A DNA stretch of 54,497 nt from CAZBMJ01 sp964493205 (GTDB lineage: Bacteria; Myxococcota; UBA727; JABDBI01), in contig CAZBMJ010000012.1 of NCBI GenBank assembly GCA_964493205.1, positions 1 to 54,497 on the forward strand, given 5' to 3'. This document shows, piece by piece, positions 51,311 through 54,497 of this stretch (position 1 is its first letter; each line of letters begins with the position of its first letter). The notes beneath the pieces are model-generated. The model searched no databases. It saw only the letters and a program-made list of their open reading frames with translations, and was not told the DNA's origin. A program made the position numbers and the translations under genes.

Positions 51311-54300
51311 ATGTCTAATAGTAGATTATTACTGAATTTTAATGGTATTCTGATGGAAAATAAAATATATTTTATAGGTTTTATACTCTTATTTTTAAGC
51401 GCTTGTGATACTGGTGTTTCTCATACATCATCAAACTCAAATTCAAGCTCAAGTGATGGTGCTTCTGGTGGTGGTGGCGCGGGCGGTTCTTCATATAGGC
51501 CAAGCGGCAATAAAGGTTCTGGAGCAAATAATGGTGGAGGAGGCCAGGGGGTAGGTACAGGCGCTGGTTCAAAACCTCTTGAATCCTATGAAATTGACCA
51601 AGCTTTAAAAGCAAACCCAAAAGATCCTAAGGTTATTAATTTTGTTGATGAAAATCAAAATAATGCTGTTCATTTGTTGGCAAATAAATATGGTGCTGAC
51701 TTATCCTTGCTTAGTGATATTTTAAAAGACAAGCCTGAGCTTGCCAAGCAAACAAATCAGAAGGGTGAAACTCCGCTAGATCTTCTTAGCAACACTACTT
51801 CAAACTTAACTTTCAAAAATCTAAGTGCCTTGGTTACAGCAGAAGCTGATCTTGATATTAAAATCGGTTATTTGAAGCAAAAGAATATTCCTGAAACTTT
51901 GATAGAAGATAAGTATTCCTTAACATCTGCTGATCGTGCTAAAAGCATTGCACTATTTGCTGATAAAAAACCAGAATTGCTGAATAATAAGGCTATAGCT
52001 TCTCTTGTTGAACAAAAAGAGCTTCTTAAAGATGTAGTTGAAGCATTAGATAAATCATCAGAAACCGTAGTGCTTCCTAAGATTAAAGCAGAGATGACCA
52101 CAAAGTTAAACGAAGAATTCAAGAAAAACACTACGATTGAGTGGAATGACATTAAAAATGGCTTATTGGATGATTTAACTATTACTCCAAAGCAGAAGCA
52201 ATTTGTGTCTGGTGCTAAAAAACTTCTGAATAAGCAAGATCTTAGCAAAGAAGAAATATCTGAATTATATTTTGGTGATTCTTTGGATACAAAATTTGCA
52301 CCAATTATTAAGGAATTTGAAGATCAAAAAACAGCAAAAAAAACTCAGGAAACCCAAGACAAAGAAGATGAATACTTTGCTAAGATAAATAACTTTGATT
52401 GGAAAAATGCTGATGATGCATTATTATTTACTAACTTAACAGATCTTATTAAACAAGAATTTGCAACATCAGAAAAATTTGCGCCAATACTGAATAAAGC
52501 TTTAGACACTTATCTGGATAAAATAAGTAAATTTAACTTGGATAAAGGGCCACTTTTTGATGTGAACTCAAGTTTTGATGATACTATTTCTTTAATAGAT
52601 ATTGAGAAAAAACAGATATCTAATGATCAACAAGTAGATAAAGAAGTAATACCTGTTTTGCTTGCTAAAATGGCTAAAAAGTGGCCCAGTAAAAAGCTGT
52701 TCAAGGCGGCGGTGTCCAAAGATAGTAAATGGCTTCATGGATCAATGACGGCGTTTCAAACCTTAGTAGCTATCTCACAAGATACAAAAGCAGTAGAAGA
52801 AATATTGAAAGATAATAACGCTATTAATGAGCTTAAGAAAAAAGAAAATTCTCCCTTTGCTTTTGCTCAATCAAAAGAAATGGTTGATTTATTGGCAAGC
52901 AAACTTGGTAGCGCACAGGCTGAGTGTCAGGATAGTAATGGATATAATTTCTATACGCTTCATTGTGCTTTATTTAACGATGCTTCCCTTGAAGTTATCA
53001 ACGCTCTTATAAAGAAGGGTGCAGATCCTATGGTAATTGCCTCAGTAGGAGAAAATAATTATGCAGCAATTAATATAGCTGCTAAGTATGCAAAATCTGA
53101 TGTCTATGATCTTATTGCAGGTAAAAGTGCAGATATTTTAAAAGATGATGATCAAAAAGCCAGAGTTTTTCTAAACTCTTTACAAAATAAAAAACAAGGC
53201 TTTTCCATAGCTTCAAAGCTTATTACTGATAATCCTGAATTAGCAAAAATAAATTACAAGGGTAATCAGCCCTTAACAATTTTGCTTAATAGTTATTCAC
53301 CTGATGAAAACAAGCGTGAAGTAGCGATAAAATTGATCAATGCCGGAGCAGCTTTGACAAACGCATTAGTACTTCCCCTATTTAGTGGTGGGTATGACGA
53401 GAAAGATAAAGTAACTATCCTAGCTTTAGCGGCAACTACAAAAGATAAAGAGCTAGTAGAAGCTATTTTAAAGAAAGCTAAAGAAACAGGAAATATTAAA
53501 GATATTTTGAGTGAGAAAAGTGGAAAGGATAATAAGACCGCGTTGGAGCACGTGCTTAATAATTGGTATCACTCTGATAAAGACAAAAGTGCATTGGCTA
53601 TAGAGTTTATCAATGCTGGTGCTGAGCTGATGGGAACAAAAGTAACAAGTCTTAATCATAATGATAAAGGTGATTTATCTATTTTAGCTCTAGCAGTAGT
53701 TGAAAAACAGAAAGAGCTGGTTAGTGCTATTTTAAAGAAAGCTAAAGAAACAGGAAATATTAAAGATATTTTGAGTGAGAAAAGTGGAAAGGATAATAAG
53801 ACCGCGTTGGAGCACGTGCTTAATAATTGGTATCACTCTGATAAAGACAAAAGTGCATTGGCTATAGAGTTTATCAATGCTGGTGCTGAGCTGATGGGAA
53901 CAAAAGTAACAAGTCTTAATCATAATGATAAAGGTGATTTATCTATTTTAGCTCTAGCAGTAGTTGAAAAACAGAAAGAGCTGGTTAGTGCTATTTTAAA
54001 GAAAGCTAAAGAAACAGGAAATATTAAAGATATTTTGAGTGAGAAAAGTGGAAAGGATAATAAGACCGCGTTGGAGCACGTGCTTAATAATTGGTATCAC
54101 TCTGATAAAGACAAAAGTGCATTGGCTATAGAGTTTATCAATGCTGGTGCTGAGCTGATGGGAACAAAAGTAACAAGTCTTAATCATAATGATAAAGGTG
54201 ATTTATCTATTTTAGCTCTAGCCGTAATTGAAAAACAGAAAGAGCTAGTAGAAGCTATTTTAAAGAAAACTACAGAATCGGGAAATCTCGCTGATATTTT

Positions 54301-54409
54301 GAAAGACAAAAGTGGAAAGGGTAATAAAACTGCGTTGGAAATGGCTAACGAGGCATATTCTAAAGATAAGGATATAATAAAGTTATTGGAAGATGCTGCT
54401 AGCAAATAA
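51311..54409 (+). CDS. Ankyrin-repeat lipoprotein
   Basis: The 1032-residue protein has a lipobox (LLFLSAC, Cys32). Its n-region is long, so an internal ATG at 51353 (MENKIYFIG) is an alternative start, but AAGG lies 5 bases before the 51311 ATG. A Ser/Gly-rich linker (about 35-85) follows. Ankyrin-like units appear at about 95-170 and from about 540 onward (NYAAINIAAKYAKSDVYDLI, LSILALAVVEKQKELVSAIL). Residues 721-971 are three repeats of 88 residues, each equal to about two ankyrin units and identical in DNA. The middle (about 170-540) is helical and unrecognised. Ankyrin arrays bind proteins. A lipid anchor would display it on the cell surface or periplasmic face. Confidence 0.85.
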   Translation: MSNSRLLLNFNGILMENKIYFIGFILLFLSACDTGVSHTSSNSNSSSSDGASGGGGAGGSSYRPSGNKGSGANNGGGGQGVGTGAGSKPLESYEIDQALKANPKDPKVINFVDENQNNAVHLLANKYGADLSLLSDILKDKPELAKQTNQKGETPLDLLSNTTSNLTFKNLSALVTAEADLDIKIGYLKQKNIPETLIEDKYSLTSADRAKSIALFADKKPELLNNKAIASLVEQKELLKDVVEALDKSSETVVLPKIKAEMTTKLNEEFKKNTTIEWNDIKNGLLDDLTITPKQKQFVSGAKKLLNKQDLSKEEISELYFGDSLDTKFAPIIKEFEDQKTAKKTQETQDKEDEYFAKINNFDWKNADDALLFTNLTDLIKQEFATSEKFAPILNKALDTYLDKISKFNLDKGPLFDVNSSFDDTISLIDIEKKQISNDQQVDKEVIPVLLAKMAKKWPSKKLFKAAVSKDSKWLHGSMTAFQTLVAISQDTKAVEEILKDNNAINELKKKENSPFAFAQSKEMVDLLASKLGSAQAECQDSNGYNFYTLHCALFNDASLEVINALIKKGADPMVIASVGENNYAAINIAAKYAKSDVYDLIAGKSADILKDDDQKARVFLNSLQNKKQGFSIASKLITDNPELAKINYKGNQPLTILLNSYSPDENKREVAIKLINAGAALTNALVLPLFSGGYDEKDKVTILALAATTKDKELVEAILKKAKETGNIKDILSEKSGKDNKTALEHVLNNWYHSDKDKSALAIEFINAGAELMGTKVTSLNHNDKGDLSILALAVVEKQKELVSAILKKAKETGNIKDILSEKSGKDNKTALEHVLNNWYHSDKDKSALAIEFINAGAELMGTKVTSLNHNDKGDLSILALAVVEKQKELVSAILKKAKETGNIKDILSEKSGKDNKTALEHVLNNWYHSDKDKSALAIEFINAGAELMGTKVTSLNHNDKGDLSILALAVIEKQKELVEAILKKTTESGNLADILKDKSGKGNKTALEMANEAYSKDKDIIKLLEDAASK
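53471..54222 (+). repeat. 264-bp tandem repeats, identical, about 2.85 copies
   Basis: Units begin at 53471, 53735 and 53999. I find no base difference among them; the third diverges from 54223 (GCCGTAATTG for GCAGTAGTTG). Each encodes 88 residues of ankyrin type. Perfect identity indicates very recent expansion and makes the copy number in this assembly uncertain. Confidence 0.92.
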
Positions 54410-54439
54410 TTTTTTGCATAAAATACCTAACTATCACAC

Positions 54440-54497
54440 ACCCTCTACGTGCCGTCGGCTTGTCCGCGGCAACCAGAAAAATGTTTTTTAGAAAAGT
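54440..54497. repeat. Dispersed palindrome, cut by window end
   Basis: CCCTCTACGTGCCGTCGGCT followed by TGTCCGCGGCAACCAGA matches the left arm of 7348-7452. The rest lies outside the window. Confidence 0.6.

Noticed and set aside
53468..54187. Three identical 63-codon minus-strand frames
   Set aside because: They arise only because the ankyrin DNA repeat is copied three times.

Overview
The window is AT-rich (roughly 30% GC by eye), gene-dense DNA from a Gram-negative, probably host-associated bacterium. Support for Gram-negative: lipoproteins with lipoboxes plus the acyltransferase Lnt, and an injectisome export gate (SctV). Support for host association: many secreted proteins with eukaryote-like folds (ubiquitin, RCC1, WD40, ankyrin) and several sodium-coupled amino-acid-type importers. 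The lineage cannot be fixed from sequence alone. A Myxococcus-type Cys-rich motif and separate glyQ/glyS subunits lean towards a deltaproteobacterial, Bdellovibrionota or Myxococcota-like relative. SctV plus NSS/AGCS/DAACS transporters resembles Chlamydiae, but those usually carry a fused glycyl-tRNA synthetase. All of this is inference. A run of 100 N shows this is a scaffold.

Layout. 1-2.7 kb: two tandem secreted RCC1-propeller genes on the minus strand, the upstream one interrupted by the gap. 2.8-6.0 kb: an overlapping operon rsmD, aminotransferase, recO, TPR-like membrane protein. 6.1-12 kb: Ser/Thr kinase, lnt, and a secreted M16 protease facing lnt. 12.2-14.4 kb: prfB, with a decaying NhaC-type antiporter gene antisense to its 3' end. 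14.5-18.7 kb: a secreted ubiquitin-like protein and a 1094-residue exported protein of unknown function. 18.7-19.3 kb: inverted repeats. 19.3-27 kb: a poly-proline lipoprotein, a cyclophilin lipoprotein, glyQ-glyS and a second M16 protease. 27-35 kb: an SLC5 transporter/histidine-kinase fusion, a Cys-rich lipoprotein and three sodium symporters. 35.4-43.4 kb: rpsU, ribF, a WD40 protein in an operon with sctV, pyrH-frr, a His/Asn-rich exported protein and a DAACS symporter. 43.4-51.2 kb: three tandem paralogues encoding exported coiled-coil proteins, then lipA. 51.3-54.4 kb: an ankyrin lipoprotein with identical 264-bp repeats.

Housekeeping genes (translation, UMP kinase, lipoylation, lipoprotein maturation, recombination) alternate with accessory genes that look like host-interaction factors. 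The most striking is 14521-15360. Its mature N-terminus aligns without gaps to ubiquitin positions 1-75, keeps the Leu8-Ile44-His68-Val70 patch and Lys48, and lacks the conjugating Gly-Gly tail. The second notable structure is the 43.4-51.2 kb array. Each upstream paralogue is followed by a degenerate copy of the lipA 3' end, which records how the array grew by tandem duplication beside lipA.

No tRNA, rRNA, CRISPR array, transposase or phage gene was recognised. Dispersed imperfect palindromes occupy several intergenic regions, and one of them supplies the apparent ribosome-binding site of lnt.
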